Shown here piece after piece: positions 18,797 to 27,357 of a stretch of DNA of 64,000 nt. The DNA is taken from NCBI RefSeq assembly GCF_001017175.1, contig NZ_LCYG01000062.1, forward strand, positions 1 to 64,000, given 5' to 3'. The notes beneath the pieces are model-generated. The model ran no database searches, was not told the origin of the DNA, and worked only from the letters and a program-made list of their open reading frames with translations. Origin of the DNA: Microvirga vignae. Its GTDB lineage: Bacteria > Pseudomonadota > Alphaproteobacteria > Rhizobiales > Beijerinckiaceae. The stretch's first letter is position 1, and each line of letters starts with the position of its first letter. Position numbers and translations under genes: made by a program.

Positions 18797-19372
18797 ATGG
18801 TCGTTCTCAATCGCATCTACACCCGCACCGGGGATAAGGGCACGACAGCCCTGGCCGCCGGCGGACGCCGCCCCAAGCACGACCTGCGCATCGAAGCCTT
18901 CGGCACGGTGGACGAAACCAATGCCTGCATCGGCATGGTTCGCCTGCACACGAAAGACCTGCCCATCGATGCGATGCTGAACCGGATTCAGAACGATCTC
19001 TTCGATCTCGGCGCCGATCTTGCCACCGTCGAGACCGACAAGCCCCTTCCCTATGAGCCTTTGCGAATCACGCAAGGTCAGGTGGACCGCCTGGAGCGGG
19101 AGATCGACGAGTTGAATGCTGAGCTTAGCCCCCTCCGCTCTTTCGTCCTGCCGGGCGGAACGCCCGCCGCCACCGCCCTGCATCTCGCCCGCACTGTCTG
19201 CCGCCGGGCCGAGCGCAATGTGGTGGAGCTCACCGGTAAGCCGAACGAGAAGGTGTCTCCCGAGGCGGTGAAATACCTCAACCGGCTCTCCGATTTTCTT
19301 TTCGTCGCCTCACGCTACGTTAACGACAAGGGCGCCTTGGACGTTCTCTGGATTCCTGGCCAGAACCGTTGA
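18797..19372 (+). CDS. PduO-type cob(I)alamin adenosyltransferase
   Basis: A 191-residue ATP:cob(I)alamin adenosyltransferase making adenosylcobalamin. The N-terminal ATP loop IYTRTGDKGTTALAAGGR and the later LPGGTPAATALHLARTVCRRAER signature are complete. It lies 9 bp before the rhomboid gene. Confidence 0.93.
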   Translation: MVVLNRIYTRTGDKGTTALAAGGRRPKHDLRIEAFGTVDETNACIGMVRLHTKDLPIDAMLNRIQNDLFDLGADLATVETDKPLPYEPLRITQGQVDRLEREIDELNAELSPLRSFVLPGGTPAATALHLARTVCRRAERNVVELTGKPNEKVSPEAVKYLNRLSDFLFVASRYVNDKGALDVLWIPGQNR

Positions 19373-19381
19373 GGACGGGCC

Positions 19382-20131
19382 ATGTTTCTTCCGCTTCACG
19401 ACGGCGTTCCTCTCCAGCATATGAAGACGCCGGTCGTGGCGCGGTCCCTGATCGTGGCCTGCACGCTCATCCATCTCGTCTTCGTTTTGGGGCCGTTGAG
19501 TCAGGATGAAATGGTGGGTGGTCTCGGTCTCATCCCCGCCGTTCTCTTCGGCCTCGAGTTCCTGCCCGAGGGCTATCCCTTCGTGCCGGTGTGGATGACG
19601 CTGTTCACCAACATCTTCCTGCACGGATCGTGGTTTCACCTGATCGGCAACATGCTGTTCCTCTGGGTGTTCGGCGACAACGTGGAAGACGCGATGGGGC
19701 ACTTACGCTTTCTCGTGTTCTTCGTGCTCTGCGGCGCCATCGCCAGTTTCGTGCACGCCGTCGCCTCCTTCACCATCGTGGGTGCGGGCACGCCGGAGAG
19801 TTTCATGCTGCCGACACCGCAACGTCCTCTCATCGGCGCCTCCGGTGGCGTGGCGGGAGTCGTAGCTGCCTACGTGATCCTTTATCCGCGCGTGCGGATC
19901 TGGGCTCTCTTCCTCGGCGGAATTCCGTTGCGGCTTCCGGCCTACTGGGCCATCGGCTTCTGGTTGGCCGTGCAGCTTGCCTCCGCCATTCTCGGCAGCG
20001 ACGACGGGGTGGGCTGGTTTGCCCATCTTGGCGGGTTCGTTGCGGGCGCTATCCTCATTCCCCTCATGCGTCACCGCTACGATCCGGTTCTGGCCCGCGC
20101 CGCGGCGCAAGAATTGCAGACGCCGCGTTGA
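19382..20131 (+). CDS. Rhomboid family intramembrane serine protease
   Basis: A 249-residue six-helix membrane protein. The nucleophile is S154 in IGASGGVAG and the partner H215 is in WFAHLGGF. HGSWFHLIGNM near residue 81 is the conserved rhomboid loop region. Both catalytic residues are present, so it is probably active. Substrate unknown. Confidence 0.9.
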   Translation: MFLPLHDGVPLQHMKTPVVARSLIVACTLIHLVFVLGPLSQDEMVGGLGLIPAVLFGLEFLPEGYPFVPVWMTLFTNIFLHGSWFHLIGNMLFLWVFGDNVEDAMGHLRFLVFFVLCGAIASFVHAVASFTIVGAGTPESFMLPTPQRPLIGASGGVAGVVAAYVILYPRVRIWALFLGGIPLRLPAYWAIGFWLAVQLASAILGSDDGVGWFAHLGGFVAGAILIPLMRHRYDPVLARAAAQELQTPR

Positions 20132-20235
20132 CTTTCGAAGGCTTGAGGCTACGGTCCCATCCGCCTTTTTCCTATCTGTCCGGAGAGCTTGTCATGGGCC
20201 ATATCCGGACCTGACCTTCAATTGAGGACAGACGA

Positions 20236-20985
20236 ATGAAGCTTCTTGTGTGTGTGAAGCGGGTTGTTGATTTCAACGTGAAGATCCGCGTGAAGGGTGA
20301 CGGGTCTGGGGTCGAGCTGGCCAACGTCAAGATGTCGATGAACCCCTTCGACGAGATCGCCGTCGAGGAGGCCGTGCGCCTCAAAGAGCAGGGCAAGGCC
20401 ACCGAGATCGTTGCCGTCTCCATTGGCCCGAGCCAAGCGGCTGAGACGCTGCGCACGGCGCTTGCCATGGGCGCCGACCGCGGCCTCTTGGTCAAGACCG
20501 ATGCGGCTGTCGAGCCGCTCGCCGTGGCCAAGATCCTCAAGGGCGTGATCGCGCAGGAACAGCCCGATCTCGTGATCATGGGCAAGCAGGCCATCGACGA
20601 CGATGCCAACCAGACCGGCCAGATGCTCGCCGCCCTGCTCGGCTGGCCGCAGGGCACCTTCGCCTTCAAGGTAAATGTGGGCGAGGGCGCGGTGGATGTC
20701 ACCCGCGAGGTCGATGGCGGCCTGCAGACGGTGGGCCTCAAGCTGCCCGCCATCGTCACCACGGACCTGCGCCTCAACGAGCCGCGCTATGCCAGCCTCC
20801 CCAACATCATGAAGGCCAAGAAGAAGCCGCTCGACGAGACCTCGCCCGAGGCGCTCGGCATCGACGTCTCGCCGCGCCTGAAGGTGCTCAAGACCGCCGA
20901 GCCCGGCGGCCGCAAGGCCGGCGTGAAGGTCGGCTCGGTGGCCGAACTCGTGCAGAAGCTCAAGACCGAAGCCGGCGTGCTCTAA
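20236..20985 (+). CDS. etfB: Electron transfer flavoprotein beta subunit
   Basis: A 249-residue ETF beta subunit, the AMP-binding part of the heterodimer that passes electrons from acyl-CoA dehydrogenases to ETF-ubiquinone oxidoreductase. It begins [12 protein letters not shown] and carries the family signature [25 protein letters not shown], seen here as [20 protein letters not shown]. etfA follows after 15 bp. Confidence 0.96.
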   Translation: MKLLVCVKRVVDFNVKIRVKGDGSGVELANVKMSMNPFDEIAVEEAVRLKEQGKATEIVAVSIGPSQAAETLRTALAMGADRGLLVKTDAAVEPLAVAKILKGVIAQEQPDLVIMGKQAIDDDANQTGQMLAALLGWPQGTFAFKVNVGEGAVDVTREVDGGLQTVGLKLPAIVTTDLRLNEPRYASLPNIMKAKKKPLDETSPEALGIDVSPRLKVLKTAEPGGRKAGVKVGSVAELVQKLKTEAGVL

Positions 20986-21000
20986 GGGAGAACAAGAACA

Positions 21001-21942
21001 ATGACCACGTTGCTGATTGCCGAGCACGACAACGCTCACCTGAAGGACGCCACCCACAAGGCGCTCTCGGCCGCCAAGGCGCTCGGCGCGCCCGTGCATG
21101 TGCTGGTCGCCGGTGCCAACGCCCGTGCGGCCGCCGAGGCCGCGGCGAAGTTGGAAGGCGTCGAAAAGGTGCTGCTGGCCGAGAGCCCTGCTTATGAGCA
21201 CCAGCTCGCCGAGCCGACCGCCGCGCTGATCGTGTCGCTCGCCTCCTCCTACGATGCGCTGGTGGCGCCCTCGACCTCGAACGGCAAGAACATCATGCCG
21301 CGCGTGGCCGCCCTGCTCGACGTGATGCAGGTCTCCGACATCATCAAGGTGGTGTCACCCGATACCTTCGAGCGGCCGATCTATGCCGGCAATGCCCTCC
21401 AGACCGTGCAGGCCACCGATGCCAAGAAGGTGATCACGGTGCGCACGGCCGCCTTCCCGGCGGCGGGCGAAGGCGGCTCGGCCTCGATCGAGACCGTGAA
21501 TGCCGCGAGCGATCCTCAGGTATCGAGCTTCAAGGGCGAGGAGATCGCCAAGTCGGACCGGCCCGAGCTGACTTCGGCCCGGATCATCATCTCCGGGGGC
21601 CGTTCGCTCGGCTCGGCCGAGAACTTCAAGCAGTATATCGAGCCGATCGCCGACACGCTCGGCGCGGCCATGGGCGCCTCGCGCGCGGCCGTCGATGCGG
21701 GCTACGCGCCCAATGACTGGCAGGTCGGCCAGACCGGCAAGGTGGTGGCGCCCGATCTCTACATCGCGGTGGGGATTTCAGGGGCCATTCAGCATCTGGC
21801 TGGTATGAAGGATTCCAAGGTGATCGTGGCGATCAACAAGGACGAGGAGGCCCCGATCTTCCAGGTGGCCGATTACGGCCTCGTCGGCGACCTCTTCCAG
21901 ATCCTTCCTGAACTGAAGGATGAGTTGACCAAGGCCGGTTAA
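21001..21942 (+). CDS. etfA: Electron transfer flavoprotein alpha subunit
   Basis: A 313-residue FAD-binding ETF subunit. The C-terminal domain has [12 protein letters not shown] and [20 protein letters not shown] with QHLAGM, the FAD site. It forms an operon with etfB; hbd follows 85 bp later, giving a fatty-acid or hydroxybutyrate oxidation cluster. Confidence 0.96.
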   Translation: MTTLLIAEHDNAHLKDATHKALSAAKALGAPVHVLVAGANARAAAEAAAKLEGVEKVLLAESPAYEHQLAEPTAALIVSLASSYDALVAPSTSNGKNIMPRVAALLDVMQVSDIIKVVSPDTFERPIYAGNALQTVQATDAKKVITVRTAAFPAAGEGGSASIETVNAASDPQVSSFKGEEIAKSDRPELTSARIIISGGRSLGSAENFKQYIEPIADTLGAAMGASRAAVDAGYAPNDWQVGQTGKVVAPDLYIAVGISGAIQHLAGMKDSKVIVAINKDEEAPIFQVADYGLVGDLFQILPELKDELTKAG

Positions 21943-22027
21943 TCGGTCCAGGAATAAGTACGATGATTGCAATCCGGGCGGGAAGGCTTGCCCGGACAAT
22001 TTGGGCATGGATGTCAGGCGAAGTCAG

Positions 22028-22909
22028 ATGGGCATTGAGATCAAAACGGTTGGCGTGATCGGCGCGGGACAGATGGGCAGTGGCATTGCTCATGTCTGTT
22101 CGCTCGCGGGCTTCAGCGTCCGGCTCAACGATCTCTCGGAGGAACGCATCAATGCGGGCCTCGCCACCATCACCGGCAACATGGCCCGCAAGGTCGCCAA
22201 GGGCGCCATCACCGATGCCGACCGTCAGGCTGCGCTCGAGCGCATCAAGCCCGCGCTCGGCTATGACGACCTGTCCACCTGCGACATCGTGATCGAGGCC
22301 GCGACCGAAAACGAGGAGGTGAAGCGCAAGATCTTCACCAATCTCTGCCCCTCGCTGCGCCCGGACGCGATGGTCGCGACCAATACGTCGTCGATCTCCA
22401 TCACCCGCCTTGCCGCTTCCACGGACCGTCCGGAAAAGTTCATCGGCATCCACTTCATGAACCCGGTGCCCGTGATGCAGCTCGTGGAGCTGATCCGTGG
22501 TATCGCAACTGATGATCCCACCTACGAATCCGCCAAGGAATTCATCGGCAAGCTCGGCAAGACCGCAACGGCTTCGGAAGATTTCCCGGCCTTCATCGTC
22601 AACCGCATCCTGCTGCCGATGATCAACGAGGCGATCTACACCCTCTACGAGGGCGTGGGCTCGGTGGATGCCATCGATACGGCCATGCGCCTTGGCGCGA
22701 ATCACCCCATGGGCCCGCTGCAGCTCGCCGACTTCATCGGCCTCGATACCTGCCTGTCGATCATGCAGGTGCTCTACGAAGGCTTGGCCGATTCCAAGTA
22801 TCGCCCCTGCCCGCTTCTCGTGAAATACGTCGAGGCCGGCTGGCTTGGCCGCAAGACCAAGCGCGGCTTCTACGATTATCGCGGCGAGCACCCGGTTCCG
22901 ACCCGCTAA
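22028..22909 (+). CDS. hbd: 3-hydroxybutyryl-CoA dehydrogenase
   Basis: A 293-residue NAD(P)-dependent dehydrogenase interconverting acetoacetyl-CoA and 3-hydroxybutyryl-CoA. The Rossmann motif [13 protein letters not shown], the catalytic-region [13 protein letters not shown] and the C-terminal [16 protein letters not shown] are intact. The start ATG at 22028 is where the conserved sequence begins. Confidence 0.94.
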   Translation: MGIEIKTVGVIGAGQMGSGIAHVCSLAGFSVRLNDLSEERINAGLATITGNMARKVAKGAITDADRQAALERIKPALGYDDLSTCDIVIEAATENEEVKRKIFTNLCPSLRPDAMVATNTSSISITRLAASTDRPEKFIGIHFMNPVPVMQLVELIRGIATDDPTYESAKEFIGKLGKTATASEDFPAFIVNRILLPMINEAIYTLYEGVGSVDAIDTAMRLGANHPMGPLQLADFIGLDTCLSIMQVLYEGLADSKYRPCPLLVKYVEAGWLGRKTKRGFYDYRGEHPVPTR

Positions 22910-23044
22910 AGGACTTTGCCCGAAAGGTTGTTCACCGAAATCAGCCCGGGTGCGTCACAAACGTCCCGCGTGCGCGCTTCACAACAGCGTCACGATCCCT
23001 ATAGTCTAATCGGACGGGACTACTCTTCTTGAAGAGGAGGTGAT

Positions 23045-23614
23045 GTGACGATCCACGTCCAGCCTGTTGTGAGGCCGGAGGCCTGTCCGGCCCTTGTTCT
23101 CAATGCCGATTACCGGCCCTTGAGTTACTACCCCTTGTCCATCTGGTGTTGGCAGGATGCGATCAAGGCGGTGTTCCTGGACCGGGTGAACATCGTCTCC
23201 GAATACGACAAAGTCGTGCGAAGTCCGAGCTTCGAAGTCCGTCTCCCCTCGGTCATCTCTCTCAAGACCTACGTTCAGCCCTCGCGGCACCCCGCCTTTA
23301 CCCGCTTCAACGTTTTCCTGCGCGACCGTTTCAGCTGCCAATATTGCGGCGCTCGCGATGATCTGACCTTCGACCACGTCGTCCCCCGCTCCAAGGGCGG
23401 ACAGACCACCTGGGAAAACGTCGTCGCCGCCTGCGCTCCCTGCAATTTGAAAAAAGGGGACAAGATGCCCCGCGAAGTGGAAATGTGGCCGCGCCAGCAT
23501 CCCTTCGCCCCCACCGTCCACGATCTGCACTCGAACGGACGCCTCTTCCCGCCGAACTACCTGCACGAAAGCTGGATGGACTATCTCTACTGGGACAGCG
23601 AGCTGGAACCGTAA
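23045..23614 (+). CDS. HNH endonuclease (chromosomal alphaproteobacterial type)
   Basis: A 189-residue protein with a C-terminal HNH domain: CQYCG (zinc pair), LTFDHVVPRSKGG and a second CAPCN pair followed by NLKKG. The GTG start is fixed by GAGGAGG 5-11 bases upstream. This form is common in alphaproteobacterial chromosomes outside islands. Its biological role is not established as far as I know. Confidence 0.88.
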   Translation: MTIHVQPVVRPEACPALVLNADYRPLSYYPLSIWCWQDAIKAVFLDRVNIVSEYDKVVRSPSFEVRLPSVISLKTYVQPSRHPAFTRFNVFLRDRFSCQYCGARDDLTFDHVVPRSKGGQTTWENVVAACAPCNLKKGDKMPREVEMWPRQHPFAPTVHDLHSNGRLFPPNYLHESWMDYLYWDSELEP

Positions 23615-23621
23615 GAGTCCC

Positions 23622-24122
23622 TCACCGGCCGATCGCAAGTCCCTTATCCACCGCAGCCTTGGCCGCGAAAGCGGCTAGCGCGAGCGAGATCAGCACGTTC
23701 CATCCAGCCAGCGACAGCCCGAGGAACCGCCATGCGGCCTCCGTGCAGCTCACCACGCGCGTGTTCTGCAGTTGATTGAGGAAATCGCCCACGTTGCCCG
23801 CGCCTGCCCCTGCCCCGCCGCCGCAATCGCTAGGCCCTGCGAAGAAACCCCACTCGACGCCCGAATGATAGGCGCCAAGTCCCGCGCTCACGAGGAAGAT
23901 GAGCGCGATGAGCCACAGCCCCACCCGCGTCCAGCGCGGCGGCAGAAAGGCCGCCACGAGCCCCAGCGGCATGGCGATGTAATAGGGATTACGCTGAATG
24001 AGGCACAGCTTGCAGGGCACATAACCGAACACGTGCTCGAACACGAGCGCGCCGCCGATCGTGGCAGCGGCGCCGAGAACGACTGCGAGAGCGGCTTGGC
24101 GCAGGTTGAGGCGAAGGCTCAT
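23622..24122 (-). CDS. dsbB: Disulfide bond formation protein B
   Basis: A 166-residue four-helix inner-membrane protein that reoxidises DsbA with quinone. The first cysteine pair is CKLC in YVPCKLCLIQR; the second periplasmic loop holds cysteines in PSDCGGG and VVSCTEA. The ATG at 24122 with AAGGG upstream is preferred to a TTG two codons earlier. It is adjacent to the YqaA gene in the same direction. Confidence 0.9.
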   Translation of the reverse strand: MSLRLNLRQAALAVVLGAAATIGGALVFEHVFGYVPCKLCLIQRNPYYIAMPLGLVAAFLPPRWTRVGLWLIALIFLVSAGLGAYHSGVEWGFFAGPSDCGGGAGAGAGNVGDFLNQLQNTRVVSCTEAAWRFLGLSLAGWNVLISLALAAFAAKAAVDKGLAIGR

Positions 24123-24134
24123 CGCCAATTCCCT

Positions 24135-24716
24135 TTAGAACAGGTAGCGGAAGGCCACGAAGCCACCGATGAAGGCAACGATGGCCAGCGTCGCCACAAC
24201 ATTGAAGTTGTTGTCGATGATCGACTTGATGCGCGGCCCGAACTTGCTCATCAGCAACGCGATGATGAAGAAACGGGCGCCACGGGTCAGGATTGAGAGC
24301 AGGATGAACCAGCCCAGATGATACCCGGCAAAGCCCGACGTGATCGTCACGAGCTTGTAGGGGATCGGCGTGAGGCCCTTCAACAGGATCACCCAATGGC
24401 CGTAGGTGGCGTAGGCATGCCGGAACGTCTCCGCGCCCTCCGTGAGGCCATAGAGCTGGAAAAGCCAGGCTCCGATGGAATCGTAGAGCGCCAAGCCGAT
24501 CACATAGCCCAGGACACCCCCTACGACCGAGGTGATCGTGCAGATCAGCGCATAAGACCAGGCCCGATCGGGCCGCGCCAACATCATGGGCACGAGCATG
24601 ACATCCGGCGGAACGGGAAAGAACGAGCTTTCCGCGAAGGAGACGGCCGCCAGCGCGTAGGGTGCCGAAGGCCGGGCCGCGAGGGAAAGGGTCCAGTCGT
24701 AGAGGCGTCTGAGCAT
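24135..24716 (-). CDS. YqaA family membrane protein (VTT/DedA superfamily)
   Basis: A 193-residue protein with SSFFPVPPDVMLVPM, KGLTPIPYKLVTITSG and about five helices, matching YqaA, a small branch of the VTT (SNARE-associated/DedA) superfamily. It lies 12 bp upstream of dsbB. A lipid scrambling or transport role is known for some superfamily members but not shown for this one. Confidence 0.87.
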   Translation of the reverse strand: MLRRLYDWTLSLAARPSAPYALAAVSFAESSFFPVPPDVMLVPMMLARPDRAWSYALICTITSVVGGVLGYVIGLALYDSIGAWLFQLYGLTEGAETFRHAYATYGHWVILLKGLTPIPYKLVTITSGFAGYHLGWFILLSILTRGARFFIIALLMSKFGPRIKSIIDNNFNVVATLAIVAFIGGFVAFRYLF

Positions 24717-24868
24717 AGGATCCCAGCAATTTCATGGGCAACAGGGCTGCGCGCTAAGGCCTCTTTGAGCACAAGCCGGCCGGAATAGCGAGAGGCAAGC
24801 CTTGCGGCGTGGCTTCACATCTCTCCGATTGACCGGGCTTCATCCCTCATGGTACTTCGCAGGTCCTT

Positions 24869-24953
24869 GCCCCTGTGGCGGAATTGGTAGACGCGCTCGA
24901 CTCAAAATCGAGTTCCGCAAGGAGTGCTGGTTCGATCCCGGCCAGGGGCACCA
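24869..24953 (+). tRNA. tRNA-Leu(CAA)
   Basis: An 85-nt class II tRNA with acceptor GCCCCTG/CAGGGGC, encoded CCA, a D-arm with GGTAGAC, and anticodon stem CTCGA/TCGAG with loop CTCAAAA (anticodon CAA). The variable arm and T-loop TTCGATC are present. Its last bases form the left attachment site of the element that follows. Confidence 0.95.
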
Positions 24954-24954
24954 T
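24940..24954. repeat. attL, left end of the tRNA-Leu integrated element
   Basis: GGCCAGGGGCACCAT, the tRNA-Leu 3' end plus one base, recurs exactly at 35544-35558 next to the integrase gene. Everything between the two copies has lower GC and mobile-element genes. Confidence 0.88.
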
Positions 24955-25255
24955 CCCTTTTCAGATGGTACGGCAGAAAGCCGAAGAAATATCAACGAAA
25001 TCAGAGCTTAAGCCTACAGAGGCTAGTCGGATGGCAAGACACTGGCAAGCCCATCTTTGTACGTCCTTTTGTACCACCGAATGCTGTTTCCTTAGCTTAG
25101 CTCCAGCATCCCGTCATGCCAGGAAATATCCTTTAGAGAATCACATGGGCTGAGCTTCTGGGTTCCCAGCTCAAGTTCAGCGAGATGCCACAGAAAAAAT
25201 TCTAAATTCTTCTGAAAAAATTCTGCACATCCCTTGAAACCGCTAAGCTTGGTAC
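24955..25255. other. Gene-free left end of the element with possible integrase arm sites and A-tract repeats
   Basis: No gene is visible. CTTTGTAC (25055) and TTTTGTACC (25067) resemble CTTGTACC and CTTTGTACC beside attR (35459-35478), so they may be integrase arm sites. Two exact 11-bp repeats GAAAAAATTCT (25193-25203, 25214-25224) sit 21 bp apart just before TTGAAA at 25234-25239, a possible -35 for the non-coding RNA region; no good -10 is seen. Confidence 0.45.
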
Positions 25256-25390
25256 TTACCTCAGCTTGGCCGTCAGGATTGGCTGATCGGTGCGACTGTT
25301 GAGACCGTCAAGTTCGTTGACGATCCAGGTGACGACGACTTCGATGAAGATCGCCGACACAAGGTGAAGCAGGGATGCGACGCCGGGCAT
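25256..25390 (-). CDS. Small hydrophobic peptide ORF antisense to the RT leader
   Basis: A 44-residue ORF on the strand opposite to the reverse transcriptase. GAGGAGG (25399-25405) lies 8 nt before the ATG, the best Shine-Dalgarno in the element, and its codons have high GC3. The peptide begins MPGVASLLHLVSAIFIEVVV, contains a likely membrane or amphipathic helix and ends at TAA. The reading frame is open upstream as far as 25585. It could be a free-standing small protein, a toxin-like peptide, or the start and body of a repeat ORF assembled by the reverse transcriptase. No match is known to me. Confidence 0.45.
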   Translation of the reverse strand: MPGVASLLHLVSAIFIEVVVTWIVNELDGLNSRTDQPILTAKLR

Positions 25391-25560
25391 AGCTCGGACC
25401 TCCTCGGTTACAATATACCGCATAGCGTTTATTAGGCCCGCACTTGTGAGAGCTTGATGCGACACGTCAGGAAGGATCTGGTGGATTATGGTGTGCGTTC
25501 GAGGGACGCTCAGGGTTTCCTGAAGTCCCGGGCTAGGACTAGTCCCTCGAACTCTGCTAT
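25259..25560 (+). ncRNA. Candidate structured non-coding RNA / template region of the DRT2-like system
   Basis: About 300 nt directly upstream of the reverse transcriptase gene, where DRT2 systems carry their template RNA. Visible structure: hairpin CGTCAA-GTTCG-TTGACG (25306-25322); a long stem GTTCGAGGGAC (25497-25507) with GTCCCTCGAAC (25542-25552) enclosing two small hairpins (TCAGG/CCTGA and GTCC/GGAC), a three-way junction ending 17 nt before the RT start. CGACAC occurs at 25355-25360 and 25460-25465, exactly 105 nt apart. Boundaries and identity are inferred from position and folding only. Confidence 0.5.
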
Positions 25561-25569
25561 GAGGTTTCT

Positions 25570-26805
25570 GTGAAGCCTCACTGGTTTAAGCCGCGCAATT
25601 ACAGGCACTTTGATGTCCCAGTGGGGATTGGCTTCGCGGAGAAAGTCGTTGCAACTGACTTCGCAGCCCAGCATCCGTTCTCTCCTCACATCTCCTATAT
25701 CAAGAGCGACAAGCGTTATCGGCTCGATCCGAAGAATCCGCATCTTGGGCGTCAGATAAAGATCAAGACCCGCGAGATTATGTATGCGTCCCATCGCGAC
25801 GCCTGTATTCTTGGGTATTATTCCGCGCAGCTTGGGCTACGTCTAGAAAAGTTATACGCAGAGTCAGCGCTTGGTGACAATGTCATTGCCTACCGTGCTC
25901 TCGGAAAGGCGAACTATCATTTCTCTGCTGAAGCACTTCGGTACGCAGAGGCGAATGCGCCCTGCATGATACTTGCGTACGATGTATCTGGTTTCTTCGA
26001 CAGCCTTGATCACGGCATTCTGAAACAGCGGCTCAAGGACATCTTAGAGGTCTCTGAACTTTCTCCCGACTGGTACGCTGTCTTTCGACAAGTCACTAAG
26101 TTCCGCAAGATCGCTCTCGACGACCTCAAGGCGCATTCCACCTTTGGGGCGCGGATCAAGGATAAGGCACGTCGGCCCATCGCTACGGTCGCGGAGGTCA
26201 AAGCCGCGGGTATTACAATCACGCCAAATCCCAATCAGCATGGTATCCCACAGGGTACCCCGATAAGTAGCACCTTTGCGAACCTCTATATGATTGAGGT
26301 TGATCGCAAGATTGCATCTGCTTGCACGAAGGCCGGAGCATTTTATCGACGGTACTCAGATGACATCCTGATCATTTGTAAGCCCGAGGATGCACTACGG
26401 TTAGAGTCAGTTGTGCTTGATGCAGTTGATAATGAGCGATTGGCGCTCAATACCGACAAGATTGAACGCACACTGTTTGACCGCGCTAATTATCGAAGCG
26501 CTCAGTACCTCGGGTTTTTGCTTAATCCTAAGGGCGCGGCTATCCGCCCAAGTTCCCTATCGCGACAATGGCGGAAGCTAAGACAAGCCGCAAAACGGAT
26601 TGAGAAAGCCGGTAACGAAGCTATCGCCGCTGGTCGCGCGAAGAAGATTTATACACGGAAGCTACGTAAGAGGTTCGCGCCCTTGCCCCTGCGCAACTTC
26701 TCATCATATGCCCGACGAGCCGCTGAGGAGCTTAGGTCCAAGGTCGTCCGGCGACAAGCAAGGCGGATTGAGCGGGAACTAGAGAAGATAATCAGCCGCT
26801 TCTAG
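25570..26805 (+). CDS. Reverse transcriptase, DRT2 (UG2)-like antiviral type
   Basis: A 411-residue reverse transcriptase. The N-terminal WFKPRNYRHFD and the segments YASHRDACILGYY and AYRALGKANYHFS match what I recall of Drt2 proteins. The RT core has the catalytic aspartate D138 in AYDVSGFFDSLDH, GIPQGTPISSTFANLYM (225-241), the YSDD box (262-265) and YLGF (313-316). There is no maturase, HNH or protease domain, and the C-terminus is a basic helical thumb. GTG start with GAGG 5 bases upstream. In known DRT2, the enzyme copies a neighbouring RNA into tandem cDNA repeats that encode a toxic repetitive protein during phage infection. Assignment to DRT2 rather than another UG class is from memory, not a search. 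Confidence 0.75.
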   Translation: MKPHWFKPRNYRHFDVPVGIGFAEKVVATDFAAQHPFSPHISYIKSDKRYRLDPKNPHLGRQIKIKTREIMYASHRDACILGYYSAQLGLRLEKLYAESALGDNVIAYRALGKANYHFSAEALRYAEANAPCMILAYDVSGFFDSLDHGILKQRLKDILEVSELSPDWYAVFRQVTKFRKIALDDLKAHSTFGARIKDKARRPIATVAEVKAAGITITPNPNQHGIPQGTPISSTFANLYMIEVDRKIASACTKAGAFYRRYSDDILIICKPEDALRLESVVLDAVDNERLALNTDKIERTLFDRANYRSAQYLGFLLNPKGAAIRPSSLSRQWRKLRQAAKRIEKAGNEAIAAGRAKKIYTRKLRKRFAPLPLRNFSSYARRAAEELRSKVVRRQARRIERELEKIISRF

Positions 26806-27250
26806 TCGACGAACACTTTTTATCAACACTGAAACATGCCTTGAGATTTTGCCGAAAAATTTGTGAGCCTATTCGATAACGGCCCCTGAAGTAGAATCCC
26901 CCGGTGGCCAGGTCCTGCTTTTCATAGGCTCAGCGGTGTGATCGAGGAAATGAACCGCTGAGGTGACTCGGTTCATCCTCACAACACGATCTGGCCGACT
27001 ATTCTTCAAGAGTCTGACGCCAATGATCGGGAGCAGCCGCCCATTCTATCTTTGAGGCTTGGTCAAAAAGAGGGACCAGAAGCGGGGGCAGCTCCTGATC
27101 CCAAGGTAGTGAACAGTGATCCATCTAGGGGCAGCTGATGGTACTGTTCGTGTAAGAAGCTGACCGCTAAGCTTGCTTCTGTCATTGGAAATAGAGTCCT
27201 AACCCATTAGTGACTCTAGCTTCTCATCATCTCAATAGGTCCTGCCCCAG
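26806..27250. other. Gene-free stretch between RT and resolvase
   Basis: I see no ORF of coding character. There is no intron domain V-like hairpin after the RT, arguing against a group II intron. Composition is intermediate in GC. Confidence 0.4.
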
Positions 27251-27348
27251 TGATAGCCGATCCAAGCTCGTCCATAACCTATCATATAAATCCATGTTGA
27301 CATTTTGATAGGCACCGATCACATCTTCTTCGAGTCTATTGATAGGCA
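27251..27348. promoter_or_regulatory. Probable resolvase binding/res region
   Basis: TGATAG-type motifs cluster before the resolvase gene: TGATAG (27251), the inverse CCTATCAT (27278-27285), and two identical 10-mers TTGATAGGCA (27305-27314 and 27339-27348), 34 bp apart. A TTGACA (27297-27302) overlaps them. This layout fits a recombination site that also autoregulates the resolvase promoter. Confidence 0.5.
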
Positions 27349-27357
27349 GAGGCTGAC

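Noticed and set aside
25247-25432. Plus-strand open frame through the RT leader (acidic DDDFDEDRR segment)
   Set aside because: Open only because it is the aligned complement of the antisense frame with high GC3; no ribosome site or good start, and it ends at TAG 25433.
25570-27250. Group II intron, retron or diversity-generating retroelement
   Set aside because: No domain V hairpin or maturase domain follows the RT, no msr/msd-type inverted repeat was found, and no adenine-variable repeat or Avd gene is nearby.
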